64,000 bases of DNA, taken from Pseudohongiella sp. GTDB lineage: Bacteria > Pseudomonadota > Gammaproteobacteria > Pseudomonadales > Pseudohongiellaceae. A model generated the notes under the pieces. That model made no database searches and was not told the origin of the DNA. It worked only from the letters and a program-made list of their open reading frames with translations. A program made the position numbers and the translations under genes. Positions 56,100 through 64,000 of the stretch are shown one piece after another; the first letter of the stretch is position 1; each line of letters begins with the position of its first letter. Where the stretch lies: positions 1-64,000 of the forward strand of contig JAUSCD010000023.1 of assembly GCA_030651695.1 (NCBI GenBank), written 5' to 3'.

Positions 56100-56894
56100 A
56101 TGAACACCGGCAGTCAAAACACACTGGGTACCGTTCTTAAAATTGTAGCCGCACTCGCGGGTCTTGCCGGTATTGGACTGGCTTTGATTGCGCTGGCTGC
56201 GCCTGTGGGAGTGTGGCTGGGTCTGTGGGATTTCCGGCAGGGGTTCAGCATGCTGAGATCTGCACAGCCTTACGTCATGTGGATTACCATAGGCTGTGCG
56301 GTCGCAACCGTACTGCTGCTGGGTCTGGGTAAACGTGCACATCTGCATAATTCCGGCACCCTGATCAAAATTGCCGGAGCGGCGACAATTGCGGCAGCGA
56401 TCGCATGGTATATACCGAATTCCTATTTGCCCGGCAGCGGCGCGGCCATTCCGCCGATCCATGACATCAGCACCGATACGGTCAATCCACCGGCTTTCGT
56501 AGATGTGCTGCCCCTGCGAGGCACGACATCCAATCCGACTGTGTACGGCACAGGCAATGCTCAAATGACTCCGGAAGTTCATGCTCAGCGTCAGCGGGAA
56601 GCTTACCCCGACGTCGTTACGCAAGTGTTCAGTGAGCCGGCAGATCAGGTCTTTGCGCGCGCACTTGCCGCTGTAAACACGTTGGGCTGGGATCTGGTTG
56701 CGCAAGTACCGGCTGAAGGCCGTATTGAGGCCACGGATACTACTTTCTGGTTCCGTTTCAAAGATGATGTTGTTATCCGTATCACAGAATCGCCTGAAGG
56801 CACTTTACTGGATGCGCGTTCTACCTCTCGCGTAGGTGTCAGCGACGTTGGCAAAAACGCAGCGCGACTGCGTGCTTTTTTTGCAGCGCTTTGA
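56100..56894 (+). CDS. DUF1499 membrane protein
   Basis: A 264-residue protein: three N-terminal helices (residues 12-38, 55-77, 88-105), then a soluble DUF1499 domain (DVVTQVFSEPADQVFARALAAV..., RVGVSDVGKNAARLRAFF). Function unknown. AAGGGAG precedes the ATG. The lspA-like gene follows after 42 bases. Confidence 0.85.
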   Translation: MNTGSQNTLGTVLKIVAALAGLAGIGLALIALAAPVGVWLGLWDFRQGFSMLRSAQPYVMWITIGCAVATVLLLGLGKRAHLHNSGTLIKIAGAATIAAAIAWYIPNSYLPGSGAAIPPIHDISTDTVNPPAFVDVLPLRGTTSNPTVYGTGNAQMTPEVHAQRQREAYPDVVTQVFSEPADQVFARALAAVNTLGWDLVAQVPAEGRIEATDTTFWFRFKDDVVIRITESPEGTLLDARSTSRVGVSDVGKNAARLRAFFAAL

Positions 56895-56936
56895 ATTTGC
56901 AGGCCGGAGTCAGACCCGATAAGGACATATTGATTT

Positions 56937-57440
56937 ATGAGTGCTAAAGCTTTTTTGTTAGGACCTGCGCAATCGAGCAGACAAAAACATTTTGTCTGGT
57001 TTGCTCTTATTGCACTGGTTTGTCTTGGTTTGTCGCAACTGGGCAGCTATCTGATTTATCAGTATCTGCCGCAGGGTGAGACCATCGTTGTGTTACCCGT
57101 GTTGCACTTCACTCATATCCGCAATCTCGGGGGTGTGTTTGGCATGGCCCAGGGCCAGGGCTGGCTGTTTGCTGTGTTCAGCCTGGCGCTGATCGCAGCA
57201 CTGGTTTCCTATCTATGGCGAAGTGCGCAGGTGCGTACTTATGAATTTCTTTGTTTTGGATTTGTGGCCGGCGGCGGCATAAGCAATGTGCTTGACCGCC
57301 TGATCTATGGCAGCGTCATCGACTTTATCAACGTGCAGGGAATTCCGTACTGGAACTATATTTTTAACACCGCAGATACATTTATACATATCGGCTTGTG
57401 GCCAATGCTGTTTATTGCTCTGTTCCTGCACAGGGACTGA
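56937..57440 (+). CDS. lspA: Lipoprotein signal peptidase-like aspartic protease
   Basis: A 167-residue four-helix membrane protease of the LspA family, which removes signal peptides from lipoproteins. Catalytic aspartates in SNVLDR and FNTADTFI, and RNLGGVFG near residue 60. The usual ileS-lspA context is missing, and GGVFG replaces GAAF; so it may be a second, specialised copy. Convergent with the aminotransferase gene, gap seven bases. Confidence 0.8.
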   Translation: MSAKAFLLGPAQSSRQKHFVWFALIALVCLGLSQLGSYLIYQYLPQGETIVVLPVLHFTHIRNLGGVFGMAQGQGWLFAVFSLALIAALVSYLWRSAQVRTYEFLCFGFVAGGGISNVLDRLIYGSVIDFINVQGIPYWNYIFNTADTFIHIGLWPMLFIALFLHRD

Positions 57441-57447
57441 CTGTCGC

Positions 57448-58644
57448 TTACGCTGCGCCCGGAGCAATCTTGTTGTATACCTGTTGTGCAGCAGGTAATG
57501 CCCTCGCAACATGAATGCCCGCGCCTTGCGACTGCAGCGTTTGCTCCATCGCGCTCAGACAGAAGATCACATTCTGGCGGGTCGCAGTGTGCCCCATCAA
57601 GCCCACACGCCAGACCTTGCCCGCAAGAGACCCTAATCCTGCACCAATTTCCAGGTTCCAGTCCTGCAATAATAATTGACGGATTTTTGCTTCATCTATG
57701 CCGGCGGGGACGGACACAGCATTGAGCTGCGGCAACCTGAAAGCAGATGCTACCGGCAAACCCAAACCCATAGCTTCGAATCCTGCTGCCAAGGCCTGAT
57801 GATGCGACGCGTGACGGTTGTGACTGGCCGTGAGGCCCTCCTCTTCGAGCATCAACAGAGATTCGTGCAGGGCGTAGAGCGCGTTGACTGGCGCCGTATG
57901 GTGATAACTGCGACGTGTCTGGGCGCCCCAATAGTCCATCACCAGATTCATATCCAGAAACCAGCTTTGAACTTTTGTTGTGCGTGACTTTATACGCTTC
58001 ACTGCACGCTCGCTGAAGCTGACCGGCGACAGTCCGGGCACGCAGGACAGACACTTCTGTGTGCCTGAATAAATGGCATCAATACCCCAGTCATCTGCTT
58101 TCAGCTCAATACCAGCCAAGGACGTAACTGCATCAACAATACTCAGGCAGTTATGGCGTTTTGCCAGTTCGCACAGCGCTTTTGCATCTGATCTGACACC
58201 CGTCGAAGTCTCTGAGTGAACAAACGCGAGCGCGACCGCATCAGGGTGCTGCTCAAGCGCCTGTTCTACTTTTGCCAAATCAATCGGAGTTCCCCAGCTA
58301 TCCTCAACCATGATGGCATCTGCACCACAACGCTCGACGTTTTCGCGCATGCGTCCGCCGAATACACCATTTTGGCAGACAATAACTTTGTCACCCGGCT
58401 CCAGCAGATTTACAAAAACCGCTTCCATGCCCGCGGAGCCCGGCGCGGATATAGGAAGCGTCAAAGCATTCGCGGTTTGAAAGGCATATTGCAGCAGACG
58501 TTTAATGTCATCCATCAAATCGATGAATAGCGGATCAAGGTGGCCTATGGTTGGACGGGACAATGCTGCCAGTACACGAGGACTGACGTCCGAAGGACCC
58601 GGCCCCATCAACGTTCTTACCGGCGGAAAAAATGATTTGCTCAT
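57448..58644 (-). CDS. Class V aminotransferase (alanine/serine-glyoxylate type)
   Basis: A PLP enzyme of 398 residues from the ATG at 58644 (GAGGAGAAATC upstream). LMGPGPSDVSPRVL and PTIGHLDP at the N-terminus, and the PLP lysine in YSGTQKCLSC are typical of serine-pyruvate/alanine-glyoxylate aminotransferases. Likely role in glyoxylate or serine metabolism. Confidence 0.93.
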   Translation of the reverse strand: MSKSFFPPVRTLMGPGPSDVSPRVLAALSRPTIGHLDPLFIDLMDDIKRLLQYAFQTANALTLPISAPGSAGMEAVFVNLLEPGDKVIVCQNGVFGGRMRENVERCGADAIMVEDSWGTPIDLAKVEQALEQHPDAVALAFVHSETSTGVRSDAKALCELAKRHNCLSIVDAVTSLAGIELKADDWGIDAIYSGTQKCLSCVPGLSPVSFSERAVKRIKSRTTKVQSWFLDMNLVMDYWGAQTRRSYHHTAPVNALYALHESLLMLEEEGLTASHNRHASHHQALAAGFEAMGLGLPVASAFRLPQLNAVSVPAGIDEAKIRQLLLQDWNLEIGAGLGSLAGKVWRVGLMGHTATRQNVIFCLSAMEQTLQSQGAGIHVARALPAAQQVYNKIAPGAA

Positions 58645-58683
58645 TTGATTTCTCCTCAACACCCGTCAATTTCAAACTCTGAA

Positions 58684-58711
58684 AATAAAAAAAGCCGGGC
58701 AAGCCCGGCTT
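58684..58711 (-). terminator. Terminator of the ribosomal operon
   Basis: AAGCCGGGC and GCCCGGCTT form a nine-base stem with an AA loop (58692-58711); on the minus strand a TTTTTTT run follows (58691 down). It lies 20 bases after the rplQ stop. Confidence 0.93.
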
Positions 58712-58730
58712 CTTTTATTCGATACGCAGA

Positions 58731-59120
58731 TCAGTCCTGAGCCGCTTCTGCACCAGCGCCGTTCGGGCGGTCAACCAGCTCAACGTAAGCCATTGGCGCT
58801 TTGTCACCGGCACGCAGTCCGCACTTGAGGATGCGGATGTAGCCACCAGGACGTCCCTGATAACGCGGGCCCAGATCAGTAAACAGTTTGCCTACCGCTT
58901 CTTTGCTGCGCAGACGTGCAAACGCCAGGCGACGGTTGGCGACGCTGTCATTCTTGGCCAGGGTGATCAGCGGCTCTGCAACCATACGCAGTTCTTTCGC
59001 CTTGATAACGGTGGTTTTGATGATTTCATGCTCAACCAGCGAGGCAGTCATGTTACGGAACATGGCCTTGCGGTGAGAAGAATTTCTGTTCAGTTGACGT
59101 CCACTATGACGATGACGCAT
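58731..59120 (-). CDS. rplQ: Ribosomal protein L17
   Basis: A 129-residue large-subunit protein; [20 protein letters not shown] at the N-terminus is diagnostic. Last gene of the alpha operon. Confidence 0.98.
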   Translation of the reverse strand: MRHRHSGRQLNRNSSHRKAMFRNMTASLVEHEIIKTTVIKAKELRMVAEPLITLAKNDSVANRRLAFARLRSKEAVGKLFTDLGPRYQGRPGGYIRILKCGLRAGDKAPMAYVELVDRPNGAGAEAAQD

Positions 59121-59167
59121 ATCTTTTTTCCTATTCTAACCGCAGCCTCACGGCTGACTCGTTATGA

Positions 59168-60166
59168 TTAATTCGTTTTCTCGTCGCTACGCAGGCTGGC
59201 TGGCGGCCAGTTCTCCAGACGCAGACCCAGAGACAAACCACGGGTTGCCAATACATCCTTGATTTCAGTCAGAGACTTCTTACCAAGGTTTGGAGTCTTC
59301 AACAGTTCAACTTCGGTGCGCTGAATCAGATCACCGATGTAGTAAATGTCTTCTGCTTTCAGACAGTTCGCAGAACGGACTGTCAGCTCCAGATCATCAA
59401 CCGGACGCAGCAGGATAGGATCGATCTCGTCTTCCGGCTCTTCCGGTGCAGCGGCTTCCTGGCTCTGCAGATCCACAAACACTGCGAGCTGGTGCTGCAG
59501 GATTGTAGCCGCGCGACGGATCGCTTCTTCCGGATCAATAGTGCCATTGGTTTTCAGATCAATGATCAGTTTGTCCAGGTCAGTACGTTGCTCAACACGC
59601 GTGCTTTCAACTGAGTAGGCAACGCTCAGCACCGGGCTGTAAGTTGCATCCAGCATCAGTTTACCAACAGCGCGCGTCTCATCATCATCACGACGACGGG
59701 CATCAGCCGGAACGTATCCGCGGCCTTTGCGTACTGTGATGCGCATGTTGAGTTCGCCCGCTGCATTCAGCGTAGCAATCACGTGCTCCGGATTGACGAT
59801 CTCAACATTGTGGTCACCCACGATGTCAGCAGCGGTAACAACACCGGCGCCTTTTTTGTTCAACGTAAGAACTGCCTGATCCTGACCGTTCAGAATGATC
59901 GCTACACCTTTGAGGTTCAACAGAATCTCAATAACGTCTTCACGAACACCTTCAATGCTGCTGTACTCGTGTACAACACCGTCGATTTCAACTTCTTCCA
60001 CTGCACAACCTGGCATGGAAGACAGCAGGATTCTTCTTAACGCATTCCCCAGAGTGTGGCCAAAACCACGCTCGAGAGGTTCAAGCACCACTTTTGAATG
60101 ATACTTGTCAAACTCTTCAACCTTGATCAACTGTGGTGTAAGAAAATCCGACAACGAAATCTGCAT
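59168..60166 (-). CDS. rpoA: RNA polymerase alpha subunit
   Basis: The 332-residue alpha subunit, which nucleates RNA polymerase assembly. The ATG at 60166 with AAGGGTG upstream gives the usual length; an upstream ATG at 60199 would add 11 residues. The N-terminal dimerisation domain ([20 protein letters not shown]) is followed by the C-terminal domain that binds UP elements and activators ([13 protein letters not shown]). Confidence 0.98.
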   Translation of the reverse strand: MQISLSDFLTPQLIKVEEFDKYHSKVVLEPLERGFGHTLGNALRRILLSSMPGCAVEEVEIDGVVHEYSSIEGVREDVIEILLNLKGVAIILNGQDQAVLTLNKKGAGVVTAADIVGDHNVEIVNPEHVIATLNAAGELNMRITVRKGRGYVPADARRRDDDETRAVGKLMLDATYSPVLSVAYSVESTRVEQRTDLDKLIIDLKTNGTIDPEEAIRRAATILQHQLAVFVDLQSQEAAAPEEPEDEIDPILLRPVDDLELTVRSANCLKAEDIYYIGDLIQRTEVELLKTPNLGKKSLTEIKDVLATRGLSLGLRLENWPPASLRSDEKTN

Positions 60167-60215
60167 GGGTTCACCCTTAACAATTAGCCTGGCAATCATT
60201 GAGTTTACTGGACTG

Positions 60216-60248
60216 AAGTCTTCCTCTCCTCAGAGGTATAGAAGACTT
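60216..60248 (-). other. Hairpin between rpsD and rpoA
   Basis: AAGTCTTC (60216-60223) pairs with GAAGACTT (60241-60248), enclosing a second stem CCTCT/AGAGG. No T-run follows on the minus strand, so an RNA-processing or stability role is more likely than termination. Confidence 0.5.
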
Positions 60249-60256
60249 GTTCAGAC

Positions 60257-60877
60257 TTATTTAGAGTAAAGCTCTACGATCAGGTTTTCGTTAATATCTG
60301 CTGACAGGTCGGCACGTTCCGGCTTGCGGGTAAATTGACCCTGCTGCTTGCTCGTGTCAACGGTAATCCAGTCGATCGGAGTACGCTGTGCCGCCAGTTC
60401 CATTGCCGCCTTAACACGCAGCTGCTCTTTGGCTTTTTCACGAACGGAAACCACATCACCGGCTGAAATCTGGTATGACGGAACGTTGATCACAGCGCCG
60501 TTTACCAGAATTGCCTTATGCGTAACCAGCTGACGCGATTCTGCACGAGTCGAGCCGAAACCAATGCGATACACAACGTTATCCAGTCGTGACTCAAGCA
60601 ATTGCAGCAGGTTCTCACCTGTTGCGCCCTTACGACGGGCAGCTTCTTTATAATATGTGCTGAACTGACGCTCAAGAACACCATAAATACGACGTACTTT
60701 CTGCTTCTCGCGAAGCTGCACACCGTAGTCAGACAGACGACCGCGCCCCTGGCCATGCTGACCTGGTTTGGTTTCTGCCTTGCACTTGCTTTCCAGCGGG
60801 CGAACGCCGCTTTTCAGGAACAAATCTGTTCCTTCACGTCGGGCGAGCTTGCATTTCGGGCCTAGGTAACGGGCCAT
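60257..60877 (-). CDS. rpsD: Ribosomal protein S4
   Basis: The 206-residue primary 16S rRNA binding protein, with the N-terminal [20 protein letters not shown] and the S4 RNA-binding domain ([20 protein letters not shown]). It is also the translational repressor of the alpha operon in enterics. Confidence 0.98.
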   Translation of the reverse strand: MARYLGPKCKLARREGTDLFLKSGVRPLESKCKAETKPGQHGQGRGRLSDYGVQLREKQKVRRIYGVLERQFSTYYKEAARRKGATGENLLQLLESRLDNVVYRIGFGSTRAESRQLVTHKAILVNGAVINVPSYQISAGDVVSVREKAKEQLRVKAAMELAAQRTPIDWITVDTSKQQGQFTRKPERADLSADINENLIVELYSK

Positions 60878-60950
60878 ACACTGACTCCTGTTTTACTAAT
60901 CTCGGCACAAGGCCGGAATAAGCTGTAACTGATCCGATTGAATCGCGTGA

Positions 60951-61349
60951 TTAGACGCGACGTTTTTTCGGGGGACGGCAACCATTGTGCGGGATTGGCG
61001 TTACATCTGTGATGTTGCCAACTTTCAGTCCGCAAGAATTCAGCGCTCGTACTGCTGATTCGCGACCCGGACCTGGACCATTGACTTTAACATCAAGGTT
61101 TTTCAGACCGTACAACTCAATTGCTGCTTTACCAGCACGCTCTGCAGCAACCTGCGCAGCAAATGGCGTGCTCTTACGCGAACCACGGAAACCTGAACCA
61201 CCGGAAGTAGCCCAGCTCAGAGCATTACCCTGACGGTCTGTGATTGTCACGATAGTGTTGTTAAAGGATGCATGAATAAATGCAATCCCGTCCACGACCG
61301 CTTTGCGCGCCTTTTTCTTGACGGCTGCTTTAGCTGCTGGCTTTGCCAT
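60951..61349 (-). CDS. rpsK: Ribosomal protein S11
   Basis: A 132-residue small-subunit protein: [20 protein letters not shown] and the C-terminal [18 protein letters not shown]. Confidence 0.98.
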   Translation of the reverse strand: MAKPAAKAAVKKKARKAVVDGIAFIHASFNNTIVTITDRQGNALSWATSGGSGFRGSRKSTPFAAQVAAERAGKAAIELYGLKNLDVKVNGPGPGRESAVRALNSCGLKVGNITDVTPIPHNGCRPPKKRRV

Positions 61350-61438
61350 AGATATTTCCTGAATCAGATTAAAGCGTTTATCTCGTTAAACAGGCTCCTG
61401 ACGGAGCCCCTTTAACAATTCTTATTTACGGATCAGCC

Positions 61439-61795
61439 CTATTTACGAATTGGCTTACGGGGACCCTTACGTGTTCTGGCATTAGTCTTGGTACGCTGAC
61501 CACGGACTGGCAGAGAACGACGGTGACGAATACCACGGTAGCAACCAAGGTCCATCAGACGCTTGATGCTCATGGAAACTTCACGACGCAGGTCGCCTTC
61601 CACAGTAAATTTACCTACTTCGGCACGTACTTCATCGAGTTGTTCCGGTGACAGAGCACTGGTTTTCGTCGACGGAGCAATTTTCACGCGCTCACAAATG
61701 AGCTTGGCGCGAGTTGCACCGATCCCGAAGATGTACTCCAAGGAAATAACCAGGTGCTTGTTATCTGGTATGTTGACACCGGCAATACGTGCCAT
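61439..61795 (-). CDS. rpsM: Ribosomal protein S13
   Basis: A 118-residue protein of the small subunit head: [20 protein letters not shown], and the basic tail [18 protein letters not shown]. First gene after the structured leader. Confidence 0.98.
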   Translation of the reverse strand: MARIAGVNIPDNKHLVISLEYIFGIGATRAKLICERVKIAPSTKTSALSPEQLDEVRAEVGKFTVEGDLRREVSMSIKRLMDLGCYRGIRHRRSLPVRGQRTKTNARTRKGPRKPIRK

Positions 61796-61828
61796 AGTTC
61801 GACTCCAATCTTATAAATTACCCATGTA

Positions 61829-61877
61829 CCAGAGTGCCTGGGCCCTTAAATTCAGGGGCGCAAAGGATATACTCTGG
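61829..61877 (-). promoter_or_regulatory. Structured leader before rpsM (possible S4 autoregulation site)
   Basis: CCAGAGT (61829-61835) can pair with ACTCTGG (61871-61877) around inner GCCC/GGGC and CCTG/CAGG options that exclude each other. This lies 34-82 bases upstream of the rpsM ATG, where the E. coli alpha leader forms the S4-binding pseudoknot. The sequence is not identical; the function is inferred by position. Confidence 0.45.
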
Positions 61878-61900
61878 AATAATAAAAATCAACCAGATAC

Positions 61901-62017
61901 TTAGCCCTGACGCTGCTTGTGTCTGGGTTCAGCAGAGCAGATTACCCGTACCACGCGGTTACGCTTAACCACTTTGCACTTGCGACAGATTTTCTTAACT
62001 GATGTTCTGACTTTCAC
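61901..62017 (-). CDS. rpmJ: Ribosomal protein L36
   Basis: A 38-residue zinc-ribbon protein missed by simple ORF calls because it is short and uses a GTG start (62017), with GGAGAGAGAAAC before it. The product starts [17 protein letters not shown] and has the C-C-C-H ligand pattern, so it is the zinc-containing form. Confidence 0.97.
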   Translation of the reverse strand: MKVRTSVKKICRKCKVVKRNRVVRVICSAEPRHKQRQG

Positions 62018-62067
62018 GTTTCTCTCTCCATTTGGCGACTTATATACAGCGTCACCAGCCAAACTTG

Positions 62068-63387
62068 TTAACCGCGCCCAAAGCTGCCGAGGTTTGATTT
62101 TTTCATCAGGGAATCATACTGATGCGACATCAGATGAGCCTGAACCTGCGACATGAAATCCATACTCACTACGACCACGATCAACATCGCGGTACCACCC
62201 AGGTTAAATGGCACATTGGCCATCATCTGGAAGAAGTTTGGCAGCAGACACACTATCGTAATGTAAATCGCACCAAACATAGTCAATCGCGTCAGCACAG
62301 CATCAATGTAGCGGGCTGTCTGATCACCAGGACGAATCCCGGGAATAAATGCGCCGGATCTCTTCAGGTTATCTGCAACATCGCGGGGATTAAACACCAG
62401 CGCGGTATAGAAGAAACAAAAGAAAATAATCATCGCACTAAACAAAATCACGTACAGCGGCTGTCCCGGACCAATCAACAGTGCTATATCCTGCAACCAC
62501 TCGGCACCATCCGCCTGACCGAACCACTGGCCAATCGAGGCCGGGAACAGAAGAATGCTGCTGGCGAAAATAGCGGGAATAACACCAGCCATATTCACTT
62601 TGAGCGGCAGGTGGCTGGACTGCGCCTGATAAAGCTTGTTGCCTTGCTGACGCTTGGCATAATTCACCGTAATGCGACGCTGGCCACGCTCTATAAACAC
62701 AATGCCGGCAATGACCACTACCGCTATGATGCCTACAATAAACAACAACAATCCGCTGATCTGACCTTCATAGGCCTGAGTCAAAGAGCTGCCCACAGCC
62801 GCAGGAAGACCCGCCACGATACCAGCGAAAATCAGCATCGATATCCCGTTGCCAACACCGCGCTCAGTGATCTGCTCACCCAGCCACATCATGAACATGG
62901 CACCTGTCACCAGCGACACTATCGCGGTAAAGGTAAAACCAAGCCCGGGATTGTAAGCCATCGGAGACAGCAGACCAACCGTCATGCCGGTACCTTGTAC
63001 AATCGACAGCGCCAACGCACCGTACCGCGTGTACTGGGTAATCTTGCGACGACCAGACTCGCCTTCTTTCTTTAGTTGCGCCAGATGCGGGTTAACCGCT
63101 GTCAGCAGCTGCATGATGATCGATGACGATATATAAGGCATGATGCCCAACGCCACAATACTCATACGCTCCAGAGCACCACCCGAGAACATGTTAAACA
63201 GCCCAAGGAAAGTGCCTTCATTCTGGCTGAACATATTTGCCAGTTGCGCAGGATCGATACCGGGGACCGGAATATGGGTTCCCACACGATATACAAAAAT
63301 GGCAAACAGCAGGAACAACAGGCGAGCCTTAAGCTCGCCGAGGCCTGCGCCTATGCCGTCGCCGGCGATGTTAGGTTTTTTTGCCAT
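62068..63387 (-). CDS. secY: Preprotein translocase subunit SecY
   Basis: The 439-residue, ten-helix core of the Sec channel; [15 protein letters not shown] near the N-terminus and [20 protein letters not shown] in the later half are family hallmarks. Confidence 0.98.
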   Translation of the reverse strand: MAKKPNIAGDGIGAGLGELKARLLFLLFAIFVYRVGTHIPVPGIDPAQLANMFSQNEGTFLGLFNMFSGGALERMSIVALGIMPYISSSIIMQLLTAVNPHLAQLKKEGESGRRKITQYTRYGALALSIVQGTGMTVGLLSPMAYNPGLGFTFTAIVSLVTGAMFMMWLGEQITERGVGNGISMLIFAGIVAGLPAAVGSSLTQAYEGQISGLLLFIVGIIAVVVIAGIVFIERGQRRITVNYAKRQQGNKLYQAQSSHLPLKVNMAGVIPAIFASSILLFPASIGQWFGQADGAEWLQDIALLIGPGQPLYVILFSAMIIFFCFFYTALVFNPRDVADNLKRSGAFIPGIRPGDQTARYIDAVLTRLTMFGAIYITIVCLLPNFFQMMANVPFNLGGTAMLIVVVVSMDFMSQVQAHLMSHQYDSLMKKSNLGSFGRG

Positions 63388-63397
63388 TTTTAGTTGA

Positions 63398-63889
63398 TCA
63401 ACCCTGAGCTACTACTTTTTTGGTCTTCTTCTTACCGGCATGTGCAGGCACAACCGGATCGATAACCTTGCCACCTGCCGCTTCAATAGCAGCGCGCGCG
63501 CCTTTACTTACACGCAGACCGTCAACGGTCAGCGCACGAGTCACATCACCTGACAACATCACTTTTGCACGTTTGATGCTGCTGTTGATGACATTAGCTG
63601 CAAGCAGAGTTTCAACGTTAACGATGTCACCAACTACTGAAGCCAGTTCGCTTGTACGAACTTCTGCAGTGATACGGCCAACACGTGAGCTGAAACCGAA
63701 CTTCGGCAAACGACGCTGTAAAGGCATCTGACCGCCTTCAAAACCTGGACGTACGGTGCCGCCTGAACGGGCTTTCTGACCTTTGTGACCCTTACCGCTG
63801 GTCTTACCCAGGCCGCTACCGATACCACGACCAACACGCTTGGGCGCATGGGTACTACCGGGAGCTGGACTCAATGAATTCAAACGCAT
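63398..63889 (-). CDS. rplO: Ribosomal protein L15
   Basis: 163 residues, about 18 longer than most, because of a basic C-terminal tail ([11 protein letters not shown]). The N-terminal glycine-rich region ([20 protein letters not shown]) is typical. Confidence 0.97.
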   Translation of the reverse strand: MRLNSLSPAPGSTHAPKRVGRGIGSGLGKTSGKGHKGQKARSGGTVRPGFEGGQMPLQRRLPKFGFSSRVGRITAEVRTSELASVVGDIVNVETLLAANVINSSIKRAKVMLSGDVTRALTVDGLRVSKGARAAIEAAGGKVIDPVVPAHAGKKKTKKVVAQG

Positions 63890-63892
63890 GTC

Positions 63893-64000
63893 TTACTCCT
63901 CGCCTTCAACCAGCAACAGGTAGCGAACTTTGTTGATAATGCCGCGAACCGAGGGCGAATCTTCAACTTCAACGCTCTGATGCATACGACGCAGACCCAG
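63893..64000 (-). CDS. rpmD: Ribosomal protein L30, partial
   Basis: The C-terminal 35 residues of L30 ([20 protein letters not shown], ending LLLVEGEE) read off the right edge; the start is outside the window. The gene order rpmD-rplO-secY confirms the identity. Confidence 0.93.
   Translation of the reverse strand: MGLRRMHQSVEVEDSPSVRGIINKVRYLLLVEGEE

Noticed and set aside
55707-56705. 332-residue minus-strand open frame
   Set aside because: It is antisense to the histidine phosphatase and DUF1499 genes, has low-complexity Arg/Cys/Gln content and no recognisable domain.
62122-63075. 317-residue plus-strand open frame
   Set aside because: Mirror of secY; His/Arg/Gln-rich composition caused by the reverse of hydrophobic codons.

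Overview
The window is chromosomal DNA from a free-living, probably aquatic or marine gammaproteobacterium. Two things suggest this: the right edge carries the spc/alpha ribosomal operon in the proteobacterial order (rpmD-rplO-secY-rpmJ-rpsM-rpsK-rpsD-rpoA-rplQ, minus strand), and the rest is a mix of a complete type II secretion system, a TonB-dependent receptor, a PQQ dehydrogenase and glycerol-3-phosphate metabolism. The order cannot be fixed from sequence alone; a Pseudohongiella/Cellvibrionales-like lineage is a guess. I saw no tRNA, rRNA, insertion sequence, prophage or CRISPR array.

Layout. 1-6.2 kb: uvrA between two near-identical 65-bp repeats; the right copy is the core of a 146-bp nested palindrome that separates uvrA from a convergent PQQ/cytochrome c lipoprotein dehydrogenase; then a SIMPL-domain protein. 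6.3-8.8 kb: pxpBCA (5-oxoprolinase) with overlapping ATGA junctions. 8.7-16.7 kb (minus): nine tightly packed genes, namely a thermostable-hemolysin-like protein, an acyl-activating AMP ligase, a haem-oxygenase-like di-iron oxidase, an SDR, a TPR protein, then a two-component system, a cupredoxin and an FTR1-like permease. 16.7-17.5 kb: cytochrome b. 17.5-34 kb (minus): gspN-M-L-K-J-I-H-G-F-E-D-C, preceded by a TonB-dependent receptor and a beta-helix lipoprotein. 34-39 kb: persulfide dioxygenase-rhodanese, arsJ-gapdh and divergent acr3. 39-50 kb: envelope hydrolases, a ModF-like ABC ATPase, a redoxin/cytochrome c/copper-monooxygenase-like protein, a TetR regulator, glutaredoxin, a DUF2214 protein, an exported methyltransferase-like protein and an SMI1/KNR4 protein. 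50-58.7 kb: soluble MCP, glpD and glpK, histidine phosphatase, DUF1499, LspA, class V aminotransferase. 58.7-64 kb: ribosomal operon.

The most striking signal is a set of direct repeats RTGAC at exactly 11-bp spacing: six units between gspC and gspD and two units upstream of the lipoprotein gene. Both read, on the coding strand, as GTCAY repeats like a Pho box (PhoB/OmpR-family site). With the order lipoprotein - TonB receptor - gspC - gspD-N, this suggests one phosphate-responsive secretion locus resembling the phosphate-starvation lipoprotein/T2SS locus I recall from Caulobacter (ElpS). The adjacent arsenate detoxification genes would fit phosphate scarcity, when arsenate enters through phosphate uptake; that link is inference. 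The second candidate system is the nine-gene 8.7-16.7 kb block, which joins a probable fatty-acid-derived pathway to a probable metal-sensing and iron-uptake module.
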